DNA of 64,000 nt from Candidatus Rifleibacteriota bacterium (lineage in GTDB: Bacteria; Muiribacteriota; Ozemobacteria; Ozemobacterales; Ozemobacteraceae), in assembly GCA_012520995.1 (NCBI GenBank), contig JAAYNI010000043.1:1-64000 (forward strand), in the 5' to 3' direction. Below are positions 26,418-35,627 of this stretch, piece by piece; the first letter of the stretch is position 1; each line of letters starts with the position of its first letter. The notes under the pieces are model-generated. The model saw only the letters and a list, made by a program, of their open reading frames with translations. It was not told the DNA's origin and did not search any database. A program made the translations under genes and the position numbers.

Positions 26418-28075
26418 ATAAAAAACACCTTCTTTTAAGCCTGCTTTTGCCTCTTGTCTTTCTTTCTGCTTGCGTCTTTTCCAAAAAAAACTCGAACAGC
26501 TATGACGAGATAGAGCCAGGTTTTCTCTATTCAAAGTCATTGTCTAATATGACTAAGCAGTTTGCAAGAGCGGGTCTTGAAAGCGGTTTTGAGCAAATAG
26601 TTTTTACAGATTTGCCAGCTGAAGAAGGCGAAAAAAATTATTATGCTCTCCAAGTAACTAATGCTTCCCCAGGTTCTAATAACTTTAATATCAGTTTGCC
26701 AGGTGAAGAAAAGGATAATGAAGAACCAGAGCCTTCTTTCTTGAAAGTATTAAACAATACTGGCAATAAGGAAGCTTTCAAACGTTTGAGTCAGGTGATT
26801 TCAAGCGATATGCCGATCAGAAAATGCGGTTTGCCGAATCTGGAAGACATTGAAAACCTATATGTCAGAGCAAATCTTAGAGCAAACAAGATACCTGTTC
26901 CTGTTTATAACCATGCTGATGAAATAGAAGGAGAAGAATATTTTGTTCCTGTTTTGGGCAAGTCAGTAAAGGTTACCCTCGCAAAAGTGACAGAGAATGC
27001 TAAGTTCTTTGTGGACTATAACAGCTATAAAGGTGCTGGAGGCGAACTATTTGTACATAACACGGACCCTGTTGTTTTAGAAGCATTGGCTAAAGAGTTT
27101 GAAACATATATTTATCCTTTTATGACGGAAAATTATGGCAAGGTTCATGATGTTGACAAAGACGGCAAGCTTTCTATCTTGTTGTCTCCTTATTACAGCT
27201 CTTTAGGATATGCCGGACTTTTTTATTATTATGACCTTCTTTCTGCAGAAAACCCGCGAGATCTGATAGGAATCGGCACAAGAATAGATAGAATCAGTTT
27301 GCCTATTTGGCTGCGGGATGCTCGGGAAACCATAGTTCATGAAATGCAGCATGCCATTAACTATTCGTCAAAGTTGAAAGTTGATGCTTCAGGCAAGGTC
27401 TTGGGTGCCAGACAGGAAGATTTGGCTATTGACGAAGGCTTGTCAGTTTGTGCAGAAGGACGATACAGACAATACAGAGGCCAGCATGATGAATATACCG
27501 TTGTCTATGAGGCTGGCACGGAAAGAGCAAGAGTTGATTCTATAGCTAATGACCCCCGTTTTGCCAATTGGATTTCTACAGGAGTCTTAGACCTGGATCT
27601 TTTTTATTTTTCGAAGAAACTGGCTGATTATGGGCAAAAAGGCTTGTTTTACATATATCTATACGAGAGATTCGGAAAAGACTTTATGAAAGCTCTGACC
27701 GCCGCAAGTGAGTCAGGAGCGTCAAAAATAGAGCAGCTCAGCGGCTATACGAAAGACGCGCTTTTCACGGATTGGAATTATGCTCTTCTGGTTGAACTGA
27801 CTCAAGGTTTTGCTCCCGAGATTAAAGAAGCTGTACAAAAAGGCGACTTGAATGGAGCAGTGAGATACAGCTACAAGGAAAATATGCGATTGCCCTCTTA
27901 TATACATTACATTGAAATGGGCATTCTTACCGATGCCCGCAATTTAGGCGTCAATTCAAACGCTTCCTTCCTGTGCCTTGTTGAACAGCCGCCTGAATTG
28001 GCGAGCGCTACAAGTTTTTATTTTTCATCTAAAAAACCAGGTCTGAGAGTCAATATTATGAGGTTGACTGAGTGA
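26414..28075 (+). CDS. Lipoprotein metallopeptidase candidate, M30/hyicolysin-like (paralogue 2)
   Basis: 553 residues from a TTG that overlaps the upstream stop (TTGA); lipobox FLSAC near residue 20. Zinc motif H309-E-M-Q-H313 and the second Glu E341 in AIDEGLSV match the upstream paralogue, as does the calcium-loop-like VHDVDKDGKLSILL (about 240-253). The N-terminal 150 residues are charged and poorly ordered in appearance. Similar overall length and motif order show tandem duplication, with extensive divergence since. GTGA overlap links it to the ABC exporter genes, which could export or support these envelope enzymes. Confidence 0.87.
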   Translation: MNKKHLLLSLLLPLVFLSACVFSKKNSNSYDEIEPGFLYSKSLSNMTKQFARAGLESGFEQIVFTDLPAEEGEKNYYALQVTNASPGSNNFNISLPGEEKDNEEPEPSFLKVLNNTGNKEAFKRLSQVISSDMPIRKCGLPNLEDIENLYVRANLRANKIPVPVYNHADEIEGEEYFVPVLGKSVKVTLAKVTENAKFFVDYNSYKGAGGELFVHNTDPVVLEALAKEFETYIYPFMTENYGKVHDVDKDGKLSILLSPYYSSLGYAGLFYYYDLLSAENPRDLIGIGTRIDRISLPIWLRDARETIVHEMQHAINYSSKLKVDASGKVLGARQEDLAIDEGLSVCAEGRYRQYRGQHDEYTVVYEAGTERARVDSIANDPRFANWISTGVLDLDLFYFSKKLADYGQKGLFYIYLYERFGKDFMKALTAASESGASKIEQLSGYTKDALFTDWNYALLVELTQGFAPEIKEAVQKGDLNGAVRYSYKENMRLPSYIHYIEMGILTDARNLGVNSNASFLCLVEQPPELASATSFYFSSKKPGLRVNIMRLTE

Positions 28076-29844
28076 CTTCTGCTGAAATAAAAGAGAAAAA
28101 ACTGTCTCCTTTGTTTTTCTTTTTCAGCTTGCTTAAACCCTATAAAAAATATCTTTTGATAGGTTTTTTAGCACTTTTCATTACAAATCTGGCGCAGATT
28201 TTTCCGCCGATGTTTCTGAACTACCTTATAGACAAGCTGACAGGCAAAGAAGAAATCTCTGTCGCTGCTATAACTTGGTCTGCTTTCGCGATCTTTGCGC
28301 TTTCAGCAATTAAGGGAATAGGCAGATTCGCTTGGCGTTATCATTTGGGGATCGCTGGACATAATGCAGTATTTGACTTAAGAACTATGCTTTTTATTCA
28401 TCTGATGAGATTGCCGTCAAAATATTTTAAAAAAGCCCGTTTAGGCGATTTGATGTCTGTAATGACAAACGATATTCAGCAAGTAGTCTATGCTATGTCT
28501 ATAGGTTTTGTAATGTTTTACGATGCGCTTTTCTTTTTAACTATTTTGCCGCTGATTATGATATGGATGTCTCCGAAGCTTGCTTTAGTCATGCTTTTGC
28601 CTTTTGTCTTGCTTTCTCTCAGCCAGTATTTGCTTAGAAAACTTTTTTTTGACCGGGCTTATGAGGTAAGAAAACGTTTGGCTGACTTGACTGTCAAGGC
28701 AGAGGAAAATCTCTCTGGAATCCGTATTGTTAAAGGTTACTGCTTAGAAAACAGTGAAATAGCTTCTTTTGAAGATTATACAAAAAGATATAAGAAAGCT
28801 TCTGTTAGATCGGTTCGCCTTGCAGCATTGCGGGAAGCCATTTTTGATATGCCTTCCGATCTCGCCCTTTTCCTGTTGATGTTCCTCGGGGGAACGCTTG
28901 TGCTGAAAGGCGAGATAACCATAGGCGTTTTCGTAGCTTTCCAAAGCTACATGATTATGCTTCGCTGGCCTATGACTGCAGTAAGTATACTCATTCAGAT
29001 GTTTCAGGAGACCAAGGCGGCTTTGTTCAGGTGCATAACAATCTTGGAGGAGGAACCTGTCTATGAACATAATGACAAACTTTTGCCTCCCGCTGTCGAA
29101 AAGGACTTCGCAATGACAGTTAAAGCCCTCTGTTTTGCTTATCCGGAAGGGACTGCCGGCGCTCTTTCCAATGTGAGCTTCACCTTGAAATCCGGTGAAA
29201 CCTTAGGTATCACAGGGCCTGTCGGCTCTTTTAAGAGCACCCTTCTGAAGGCTTTAATGCGTATATATGAACCTCAAGGCGGAGAAGTTCTGTTTAATGA
29301 TTCTGTTTCTTCAAAGGACTTGGAGTTGCAAGAATTTCAGAACTATTTTGCATTCGTGCCTCAAGAATCCTTCCTGTTTTCAGAAAGCATACAGAAAAAT
29401 ATCCTTTTTGCTTGTGAAGATCAGGAAAATAAAGAAAAAGCAGAGCATTATGCAATTTTGGCTGGACTTAAAAAGGATTTGGATAGCTTTCCTGACGGTT
29501 TGCAGACCTTGCTTGGCGAGCGCGGAGTTAATCTCTCAGGGGGACAAAAACAGCGCGTTTCCTTAGCCAGAGCTTTGGCCTCTGAAAGGCCTGTGCTGCT
29601 TTTGGACGATTTTACGAGCGCTGTGGATGTGGCAACTGAAAATCAGATTATTGCCGCAGTTAAAGAAAATACGCCCGATATTATAAAGGTAATAGTTTCT
29701 CACAGAATAAAGAGTATAGCCGATGCTGACCATATAATTTGTCTCTCGGAGGATGGCAAAATCTCTCAAGAGGGCACTCATGAAGAGCTTTTAAAGACAA
29801 ATGGTCTTTATGCCTCACTTTGGGAACGGCAAAAGGAATTTTGA
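28072..29844 (+). CDS. ABC exporter half-transporter, degenerate-site subunit
   Basis: 590-residue type IV (B-family) exporter: about six transmembrane helices (residues 15-310) then an ATPase domain. The signature is canonical (L488-S-G-G-Q492), but Walker A reads G382-PVGS-F387-K-S-T with Phe for the last Gly, and the catalytic Glu after Walker B is Asp (D512-D513). This is the degenerate half expected in heterodimeric exporters such as TM287/288 or BmrCD. GTG start overlapping the M30-like lipoprotein stop. The partner follows 4 nt later. Substrate cannot be read from sequence; lipid, drug or peptide are all possible. Confidence 0.93.
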   Translation: MTSAEIKEKKLSPLFFFFSLLKPYKKYLLIGFLALFITNLAQIFPPMFLNYLIDKLTGKEEISVAAITWSAFAIFALSAIKGIGRFAWRYHLGIAGHNAVFDLRTMLFIHLMRLPSKYFKKARLGDLMSVMTNDIQQVVYAMSIGFVMFYDALFFLTILPLIMIWMSPKLALVMLLPFVLLSLSQYLLRKLFFDRAYEVRKRLADLTVKAEENLSGIRIVKGYCLENSEIASFEDYTKRYKKASVRSVRLAALREAIFDMPSDLALFLLMFLGGTLVLKGEITIGVFVAFQSYMIMLRWPMTAVSILIQMFQETKAALFRCITILEEEPVYEHNDKLLPPAVEKDFAMTVKALCFAYPEGTAGALSNVSFTLKSGETLGITGPVGSFKSTLLKALMRIYEPQGGEVLFNDSVSSKDLELQEFQNYFAFVPQESFLFSESIQKNILFACEDQENKEKAEHYAILAGLKKDLDSFPDGLQTLLGERGVNLSGGQKQRVSLARALASERPVLLLDDFTSAVDVATENQIIAAVKENTPDIIKVIVSHRIKSIADADHIICLSEDGKISQEGTHEELLKTNGLYASLWERQKEF

Positions 29845-29848
29845 TAGA

Positions 29849-31543
29849 ATGTCGGAAAAGAAAACTTACTTTGAAAAAGAATATATAGAAAAACAGCAGC
29901 AGGATGCGAGCTTGCTTTTAAAGTTTTGGCCATACTTGAAACCTTGGACGGGTTATATCCTTCTGATAGCTGTTCTTTTGATTCTTAGAGCTCTGGTATA
30001 TGTTGCAACTCCGGCAGTTTTGGGCAAACTGGTTGACGAAGCTCTAAAGCCTGGCTTGAAAGAACCGCTTAAGCCTCTTTCCTTCACTTTTCTTGGGCTT
30101 GTTATCCTGAAGGCTTTTTTAACCTTCTGGCTCAGAAATTTGGGTTCTCAATACGTGGGTGAGAATCTTCTTTATAAGCTTAGGGTGGATTTGTTTTCCA
30201 AGTTCCAGAGAATGCCGATGAAATTCTTTGATAAAAATCCGGTCGGACGTTTAGTTGTACGTTTGACAAGCGATGTTGAGAACCTCAGGTGTTTTTTTGA
30301 AAGCGAAATCATTTATATGCTGGGCGATTTTTTGATGGTTATAGCCATGTTTTTGGTTATGCTTTATAAGAGCTGGCAGCTTACCCTGTTGGTGTTTGCG
30401 GTGGTTCCGCTTCTTGTGTATGCTATAATTTTGATAAAAGATAAACTTCGCGAGTCTTATGGGCTTGCAAAACAGCAACTTGCAATTTTGAACACCGCTT
30501 TATCAGAAAATATTTCGGGAATAGATATTGTTGGCGTTTTTGGAAAACAGTCTGAAAGGATTGAAAATTTTAAGGCTTTAAGTTCTTCTTACAGAGATAT
30601 ATCAATTAGCTCTCTTATCTACAGAGGTCTTTTTGACCCTGTACATCTTACATGCAATGCTCTTTCTAATGCGTTATTGATAGGTTTTGGCGGATATTTA
30701 GTAAAAAACGGAGCCATAACAGTAGGCGTTTTGGTAGCTTTTCTGGGTTATCTCGATGGAATTTTCCACCCTATAATGCGTCTCAGCGAGCAGTTGATTA
30801 TTTTACAAAACGGATTTGCCTCTGCTGAACGGGTTTTTGGTTATTTTGCGAGAGAAGATGATATAGACCTGGATGAGGGTGTTGACCTTAAGGAGTTTAA
30901 AGACAAGATTGAGTTCAAAAATCTGACTTTTTCTTACGACGAAGACAAAACGGTCATAAAAGATTTCAATTATACAATAGAAAAGGGCGATAAAGTTGCG
31001 ATTATTGGCAGGACTGGAGCAGGAAAGACTACATTGGCTTCGTTGCTGAAACGCTTCTATGACTATTCAGAAGGCGAAATACTCATTGATGACACAGACT
31101 TGCGTGAATATTCTCTTCATTCCATTAGAAAAGCTATAGGCCTTGTACAGCAAGATGTGACAATATTTTCAGGAACTGTCGAGGACAATATATTTCTGGA
31201 CCCGGCAAAAAAAGATCCTGAAAAACTTCAAAGAATCATTAAAGATGCTGGATTAGAGCAGTTTGTTGAAACTCTTCCGGAAGGCTTGAATACCAAAATA
31301 TATGAAAAAGGCTCAAATCTTTCTGCCGGAGAACGCCAGCTTATCTCTTTTGCGAGAGCTTTGGTGGATGACCCTCAGATATTGATTCTGGATGAGGCCA
31401 CTTCGGCGATGGATTCCAGAACAGAAGAAATTATCCAACAGGTGGTTGAAAAAGTCACCAAAGATCGGACTGCCATAATCATTGCCCATAGAATGTCGAC
31501 TATAAAAGGCTGTAACAAGGTATTGGAACTAAATCTGCAATAA
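29849..31543 (+). CDS. ABC exporter half-transporter, consensus-site subunit
   Basis: 564 residues from ATG 29849 (AAGGAA site across the upstream stop). Six-helix membrane domain (about 25-310), then an ATPase with intact Walker A (G387-RTGAGKT394) and Walker B plus catalytic Glu (ILILDE516). Its signature is degenerate: L491-S-A-G-E495. Combined with the upstream subunit this gives one fully active ATP site (this Walker A/B with the partner LSGGQ) and one dead site. Last gene of the run that starts with the lipoproteins; no clear terminator follows, only repeats. Confidence 0.94.
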   Translation: MSEKKTYFEKEYIEKQQQDASLLLKFWPYLKPWTGYILLIAVLLILRALVYVATPAVLGKLVDEALKPGLKEPLKPLSFTFLGLVILKAFLTFWLRNLGSQYVGENLLYKLRVDLFSKFQRMPMKFFDKNPVGRLVVRLTSDVENLRCFFESEIIYMLGDFLMVIAMFLVMLYKSWQLTLLVFAVVPLLVYAIILIKDKLRESYGLAKQQLAILNTALSENISGIDIVGVFGKQSERIENFKALSSSYRDISISSLIYRGLFDPVHLTCNALSNALLIGFGGYLVKNGAITVGVLVAFLGYLDGIFHPIMRLSEQLIILQNGFASAERVFGYFAREDDIDLDEGVDLKEFKDKIEFKNLTFSYDEDKTVIKDFNYTIEKGDKVAIIGRTGAGKTTLASLLKRFYDYSEGEILIDDTDLREYSLHSIRKAIGLVQQDVTIFSGTVEDNIFLDPAKKDPEKLQRIIKDAGLEQFVETLPEGLNTKIYEKGSNLSAGERQLISFARALVDDPQILILDEATSAMDSRTEEIIQQVVEKVTKDRTAIIIAHRMSTIKGCNKVLELNLQ

Positions 31544-31971
31544 CTAGTGCTGTGTTGCAGCTAAAACCTCTCTATTCAATGACAAGCCTTTCCTCCTTTC
31601 CAACTCTATGATGTTTCTTGGCAAAAAATCGACACAAATTGCAATTCTATGGCAATAGAATACAATTTAGGTCGACTCTCGGATAAATACAGAGATTTTT
31701 AAGTTTACTTGTAAAATCAATGGTTTAAGGCGAGAGTGAGAAAAAGCAGATAGGCTTTTTTGATATTTTTTTTTTCGCTGGAGCCTTTTTCTGTGTATTC
31801 CGTGTGTTCTGTGGTTTAAAGAGTTTTGGTTCTTATCTTTGTTATTTGTGTAATCTGTAGATAGATCGGATGCTATGCCTAGCATCGTTCTTGGAGTTTG
31901 TTCGTGATTTTCGTGTATTTCGTGGTTCAATATGTTATAATATGCCTCAAATTAACAAAGGGATGGGTGCC
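31544..31971. repeat. Spacer upstream of phosphofructokinase with repeats and a -10 box
   Basis: 428 nt without a gene. It opens with CTAGTGCTGTG, resembling the end of the MITE-like element at 36537. It carries the TGTATTCCGTGTGTTCTGTG module (31794-31813), a TGTGTAATCTGTAGATAG module (31848-31866) and a related TCGTGTATTTCGTGGTTCAA (31911-31930). TATAAT at 31936-31941 would give a transcription start near 31948. The remainder (31560-31790) is A/T-rich with nothing recognisable. Confidence 0.7.
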
Positions 31972-33303
31972 ATGACACTTACACATAATGATTTTGCTGT
32001 TCAAACTCTAGGTGAATGTACTGTTCCTTCTCCGCTTAACCTTTCAACTGTTTATGGCGACTATCTGACAAACTACATAGACGAAAATGAGCGTATTCTT
32101 TACTCTAATCGTCTGAGTGCTATAAAACAATATATAGAGAATGGTGAAGAACCTCTTTCATTTGAAAAAGCTGGTCCCAGAGAAAAGATTTTTTTTGAAC
32201 CTGGTGCCGTAAGAGCTGGTATTGTAACATGCGGCGGTCTTTGTCCAGGGATTAACGATGTTATACGTTCTTTGGTTATGCAGCTGCATTTCCTTTATAA
32301 GGCTCAGAGTATTTACGGTTTCAGATACGGTTATTGGGGAATGATAAAAGAATCCGGTTTGCAGCCGATTGTTTTGTCGCCTGACAAAGTTTCCGATATT
32401 CATGAGTTGGGCGGTTCAATTCTGGGCTCATCTAGAGGAAATCAGAATGTTGCCAAAATGGTTGATCGCCTTATGGATTATAAGATCAACATGCTATTCT
32501 GTGTCGGGGGTGATGGCACTTTGCGCGGCGCTTCTGAGATAACCGATGAGGTGAACAGACGCGGATTGCCTATTTCAATCATAGGTATCCCAAAAACAAT
32601 AGATAACGATATCCCTTTCATAGACAAGACTTTCGGTTTCGAAACAGCTTGTACCCATGCTGTGGCCTCTATCAGATCAGCTCACGTAGAAGCAAAGGGC
32701 TATCAGAACTGCATAGGTCTCGTTAAACTTATGGGCAGAAATTCAGGGTATATTTCTGCAAGCGCTTCAATAGCTTCTCAAGAAGTGAACTTCTGTCTTA
32801 TCCCGGAAGTTCCGTTTGAGTTGGAAGGCCCCAACGGATTTTACTCTCATCTTCTTAAGAGACTTAAACGCAAATCTCACGCTTTGATAGTAGTTGCCGA
32901 AGGAGTCGGCGCTTATCTTTGCGCAAAAGACGAATACGATGCTTCCGGCAACCGCAAGTTCGGCGATGTGGGAATCTTCTTGCGTGATGGAATCAAAAAG
33001 TTTTTTGATGAACAGGGAATGCATGTAAATGTAAAATACATAGATCCCAGCTACATGATCAGAAGCTCCAGACCTATTCCTTCTGACAGCAGATACTGCA
33101 TTCAGCTTGCTCAGAATGCTGTGCATGCGGCTATGTCCGGGAAAACAGGCATGATAGTCGGCAGATGGAACAATTCTTTCACTTATGTGCCTATGAAAAT
33201 GGTTACAAGAGAGAACAAGGTTATAGATCCTGAAAGCACTTTCTGGCTCAATGTTCTTGAAGCTACAGGTCAGCCTAAGAGCATGAGAAACACCAAACCC
33301 TGA
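31972..33303 (+). CDS. 6-phosphofructokinase (ATP-type, plant-like clade)
   Basis: 443 residues from ATG 31972; upstream in-frame ATGs (31942, 31963) lie at or just after the probable transcription start, and AAGGGA sits 9 nt before 31972. Glycolytic phosphorylation of fructose 6-phosphate. GGLCPGIND opens the nucleotide site. GGDGT (about 178-182) carries the Gly typical of ATP users rather than GGDDT of PPi enzymes, while PKTIDND (about 206) has the Lys shared by PPi enzymes and by plant/trypanosome ATP enzymes. MGRNSGYIS and a long N-terminal extension also fit that clade. ATP use is inferred from these residues. Confidence 0.9.
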   Translation: MTLTHNDFAVQTLGECTVPSPLNLSTVYGDYLTNYIDENERILYSNRLSAIKQYIENGEEPLSFEKAGPREKIFFEPGAVRAGIVTCGGLCPGINDVIRSLVMQLHFLYKAQSIYGFRYGYWGMIKESGLQPIVLSPDKVSDIHELGGSILGSSRGNQNVAKMVDRLMDYKINMLFCVGGDGTLRGASEITDEVNRRGLPISIIGIPKTIDNDIPFIDKTFGFETACTHAVASIRSAHVEAKGYQNCIGLVKLMGRNSGYISASASIASQEVNFCLIPEVPFELEGPNGFYSHLLKRLKRKSHALIVVAEGVGAYLCAKDEYDASGNRKFGDVGIFLRDGIKKFFDEQGMHVNVKYIDPSYMIRSSRPIPSDSRYCIQLAQNAVHAAMSGKTGMIVGRWNNSFTYVPMKMVTRENKVIDPESTFWLNVLEATGQPKSMRNTKP

Positions 33304-33573
33304 AAAAACAGTGGCAAGGACTAGTGCGACATCTAAAAGTTGCTTATCATATTCTCCAATTTAATAAACTAAACTTCATCTGTGTCTATCTGCGTAATCT
33401 GCGGATGAATATTTTGTCCTTGTATTCCGTGTGTTCTGTGGTTTATAAAAGGTTTTGGATAAGGGGTTTGTTGGGTATTTGCTTCTTACTACCCTCTACG
33501 CCTATACCATACTCCCTGATTTTAAGCTATGCTTAAAATCCTATCTGTATAAATCTGTGGATAAAACTTAACT
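33304..33573. repeat. Repeat-packed spacer with half MITE-like element
   Basis: 33320-33374 matches the left half of the MITE-like element at 36537 (CTAGTGCG, then ATCTAAAAGTTGCTTAT, then ATTCTCCAATTTAATAAACT). Next come CATCTGTGTCTATCTGCG (33378), TGTATTCCGTGTGTTCTGTG (33421-33440), a CATACTCCCT block, a 23-nt palindrome (33518-33540, arms GATTTTAAGC) and CTATCTGTATAAATCTGTGG, which ends just before the methyltransferase start. Confidence 0.85.
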
Positions 33574-34179
33574 ATGGGAAATTTAAAAGATCATTACGAA
33601 AAATTTGCTGAAGAAGTTTTAAAGCCTATTTTCCCTTGGCTTGTCAGGGATCTCATGAACAGAGGCGGCTTTTCTATTAAAGGTAAAAGGGTTTTAGATC
33701 TGGGATGCGGTCCTGGTCACATATCTGAAGCTCTTTTGCGACATGATCCTGAGCTTGTGGTGGGCTTGGATATTTCTGAAGATATGCTGCAAAGAGCTGC
33801 CAAAAGAGCCAAAGGAGCTATTATGATAGAAGGCGATGCTTGCTCTTTGCCTTTTATAGCCGAAACCTTTGATGCTGTCATCAGCCGCGGCTCTTTGTTC
33901 TTTTGGGCTGACTTGGAAGCAGCCTTGAAAGGTGTTTTTAAAGCACTTAAACCAGGCGGTATTGCTTTTATGGGCGGCGGCTATGGTCTTAGCACCCCTG
34001 ATTCGGTAATCCAAGAAATTGAAAGACGTTTTGGCCTTAATCAGAAGAAAGACATTCCAAAAGTTTCTCCTGAAGAACTTAAAAAGCTGGCTCAAAAAAT
34101 ATCCGGCACAAATGGAGAAGCTGATATAGCTTCAGCCAAAGGTCGTGGTTTCTGGCTCGTCTGGAAAAAGTTCAAATAG
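33574..34179 (+). CDS. Class I SAM-dependent methyltransferase
   Basis: 201-residue soluble protein with a UbiE/Methyltransf_11-like Rossmann domain. SAM motif VLDLGCGPGHISEALL (about 40-55), acidic loop GLDISEDML, motif FDAVISRGSLFFW (about 104-116) and the LKPGGIAFMGGGYG strand-loop. Substrate unknown; small-molecule methylation is likeliest. There is no strong ribosome site: the ATG follows directly on a dispersed ATCTGTGGATAAAA module, which therefore forms its leader. Solitary gene between repeat spacers. Confidence 0.88.
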   Translation: MGNLKDHYEKFAEEVLKPIFPWLVRDLMNRGGFSIKGKRVLDLGCGPGHISEALLRHDPELVVGLDISEDMLQRAAKRAKGAIMIEGDACSLPFIAETFDAVISRGSLFFWADLEAALKGVFKALKPGGIAFMGGGYGLSTPDSVIQEIERRFGLNQKKDIPKVSPEELKKLAQKISGTNGEADIASAKGRGFWLVWKKFK

Positions 34180-34476
34180 TGTAAAATATAAAGATTAACT
34201 ACCAGTCTGTTTTTTCTAAATGTTTATTATCGGGTACAATTTTTTCTATCCACAGATGGACACAGATGAGATTTTTAAGCTAGCTTAAAAATCAGTGATG
34301 AGTGGCGAGTAAGAACCAACATCCATAACAGCCGATCTATCCGAAAACAAAAGCAGATGACTTTTCCGAGATTTTTGGTATGAGGTCTTTTTCCGTGTAT
34401 TCCGTGTGTTCTGTGGTTAAAAAAAAGTTTTGTTTTTTTTTCTGCGGTCATTTGCGTAATCTGTGGATAGATTATA
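34180..34476. repeat. Repeat spacer with perfect 24-nt palindrome
   Basis: Contains TATCCACAGATGGACACAG (34231-34262), a perfect 24-nt palindrome identical to the one at 9570 (34270-34293), GATGAGTGGCGAGTAAG (34297-34313), TGTATTCCGTGTGTTCTGTG (34396-34415) and GCGTAATCTGTGGATAG (34453-34469). The modules before the palindrome are in reverse orientation relative to those at 9570. No gene. Confidence 0.85.
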
Positions 34477-35271
34477 TTAGACGAAAATTATCTTCTCTAT
34501 CGCCGTTTCGTGTAAAAGACCGTTTGTGGCGAGAATTTCTTTGCTGTCAGGATATGCGATTGAACCGTCAAACTTGCTTATTTTACCGCCAGCTTCTTCT
34601 ACAATAAGCATTCCGGCTGCTACATCCCAAGGCATGAGGCTGTCTTCCCAATAAACTCCGTAAATGCCTCTTGCGACAAAACATAGATCAAGAGCTGCTG
34701 AACCGAGCCTTCGCAAGTCGTGGGCAGCGGCAAGAGCATTTTTGACTCTGGAAGTTATTAAATCCAAATTGCTTCGGCGATTATATGGAAATCCTGTGGC
34801 CGCAAGCGTATCGTTTAAGTCGGTTTTATCATTGACGTTAAGAGGCTTGCCGTTCAAAAAAGCTCCAGCTCCTTTAACAGCTGTATAAACTTCATTGGTC
34901 AGAGGCTGATGTATAACACCTATGATTGGAAGTCCTTTGTCACAGAGGGCTATGGAAACGCAAAAGTGGGGCAGGCCTTTTGCAAAGTTGCTCGTGCCAT
35001 CTAAAGGATCTGCAACCCATGTTGGAGTTTCCTTCCATCCTGAGCCGCCGCCTTCTTCACCGTAGAAGTTGATTTCTGGAGTTTCAGCTAAGAGTATTTC
35101 TTTTATTGCTTTTTCTGCCGCCAAATCCGTCTCTGTGACAAGGTTAATGTCGCCTTTTTTTTCGACATGAAATAAGCCGCCAAAAGAGGATGAGATTTCC
35201 TTTCCTGCTGCAGATGCGGCTTTTATGGCACTTTGAAGATATTTTTGTAGTTGTTGCTGTGAAAATCGCAT
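34477..35271 (-). CDS. Inositol-monophosphatase-family phosphatase
   Basis: 264 residues from ATG 35271, chosen because GGAGG lies 7 nt upstream (the outer ATG at 35283 has no site). Metal and substrate motifs: E70-region GEEGGGSG, WVADPLDGTSNFAKGLPHFCVSIAL with the DPLDGT signature, and the C-terminal WEDSLMPWDVAAGMLIVEEAGG. The family (IMPase, SuhB, 3'-phosphoadenosine phosphatase, FBPase class IV) removes phosphates from small molecules in a magnesium-dependent way; the exact substrate cannot be chosen. Convergent with the upstream methyltransferase, flanked by repeats. Confidence 0.92.
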   Translation of the reverse strand: MRFSQQQLQKYLQSAIKAASAAGKEISSSFGGLFHVEKKGDINLVTETDLAAEKAIKEILLAETPEINFYGEEGGGSGWKETPTWVADPLDGTSNFAKGLPHFCVSIALCDKGLPIIGVIHQPLTNEVYTAVKGAGAFLNGKPLNVNDKTDLNDTLAATGFPYNRRSNLDLITSRVKNALAAAHDLRRLGSAALDLCFVARGIYGVYWEDSLMPWDVAAGMLIVEEAGGKISKFDGSIAYPDSKEILATNGLLHETAIEKIIFV

Positions 35272-35627
35272 TGAAACCTCCATTGCTTGAATTTTATCAC
35301 AGATGGAGGAGGCATGTTAGCATTTTAATAGTACAAGTTAAATGCACTGATTTCTCTAAAAATATTCAACTCATAATAGAATTGGATAAATGAGCAATTT
35401 AATATCAAAACCTTAGAGAAAAAAAGCTTAAGGATGATTCCATTCTCTATGTACAGAAGCACTGATTGGCGCTTCTTAGTCAGCGTATTCCGTGTCTTCT
35501 CTGTTAGAGAAAAGGTTTTGAAGTTTTTTTCGTGCCTTTCGTGTATTTCGTGGTTGGAAATTCTTAAGTGGTTTTCATAAATGAAAACATGCTAATATAT
35601 GTGCCTTGAGCTTAAGGAGAGCTGGTG
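35272..35627. repeat. Divergent spacer with degenerate repeat modules
   Basis: 356 nt between the divergent phosphatase and secreted-protein genes. CAGCGTATTCCGTGTCTTCT (35481-35500) and CGTGCCTTTCGTGTATTTCG (35531-35550) are diverged members of the TGTATTCCGTGTGTTCTGTG family. The part from 35290 to 35470 shows no gene and nothing I can name. AAGGAG precedes the right-hand gene. Confidence 0.7.

Noticed and set aside
28072-29844. First ABC subunit as inactive pseudogene
   Set aside because: Degenerate site fits the heterodimeric exporter plan, the frame is intact and coupled to its partner.
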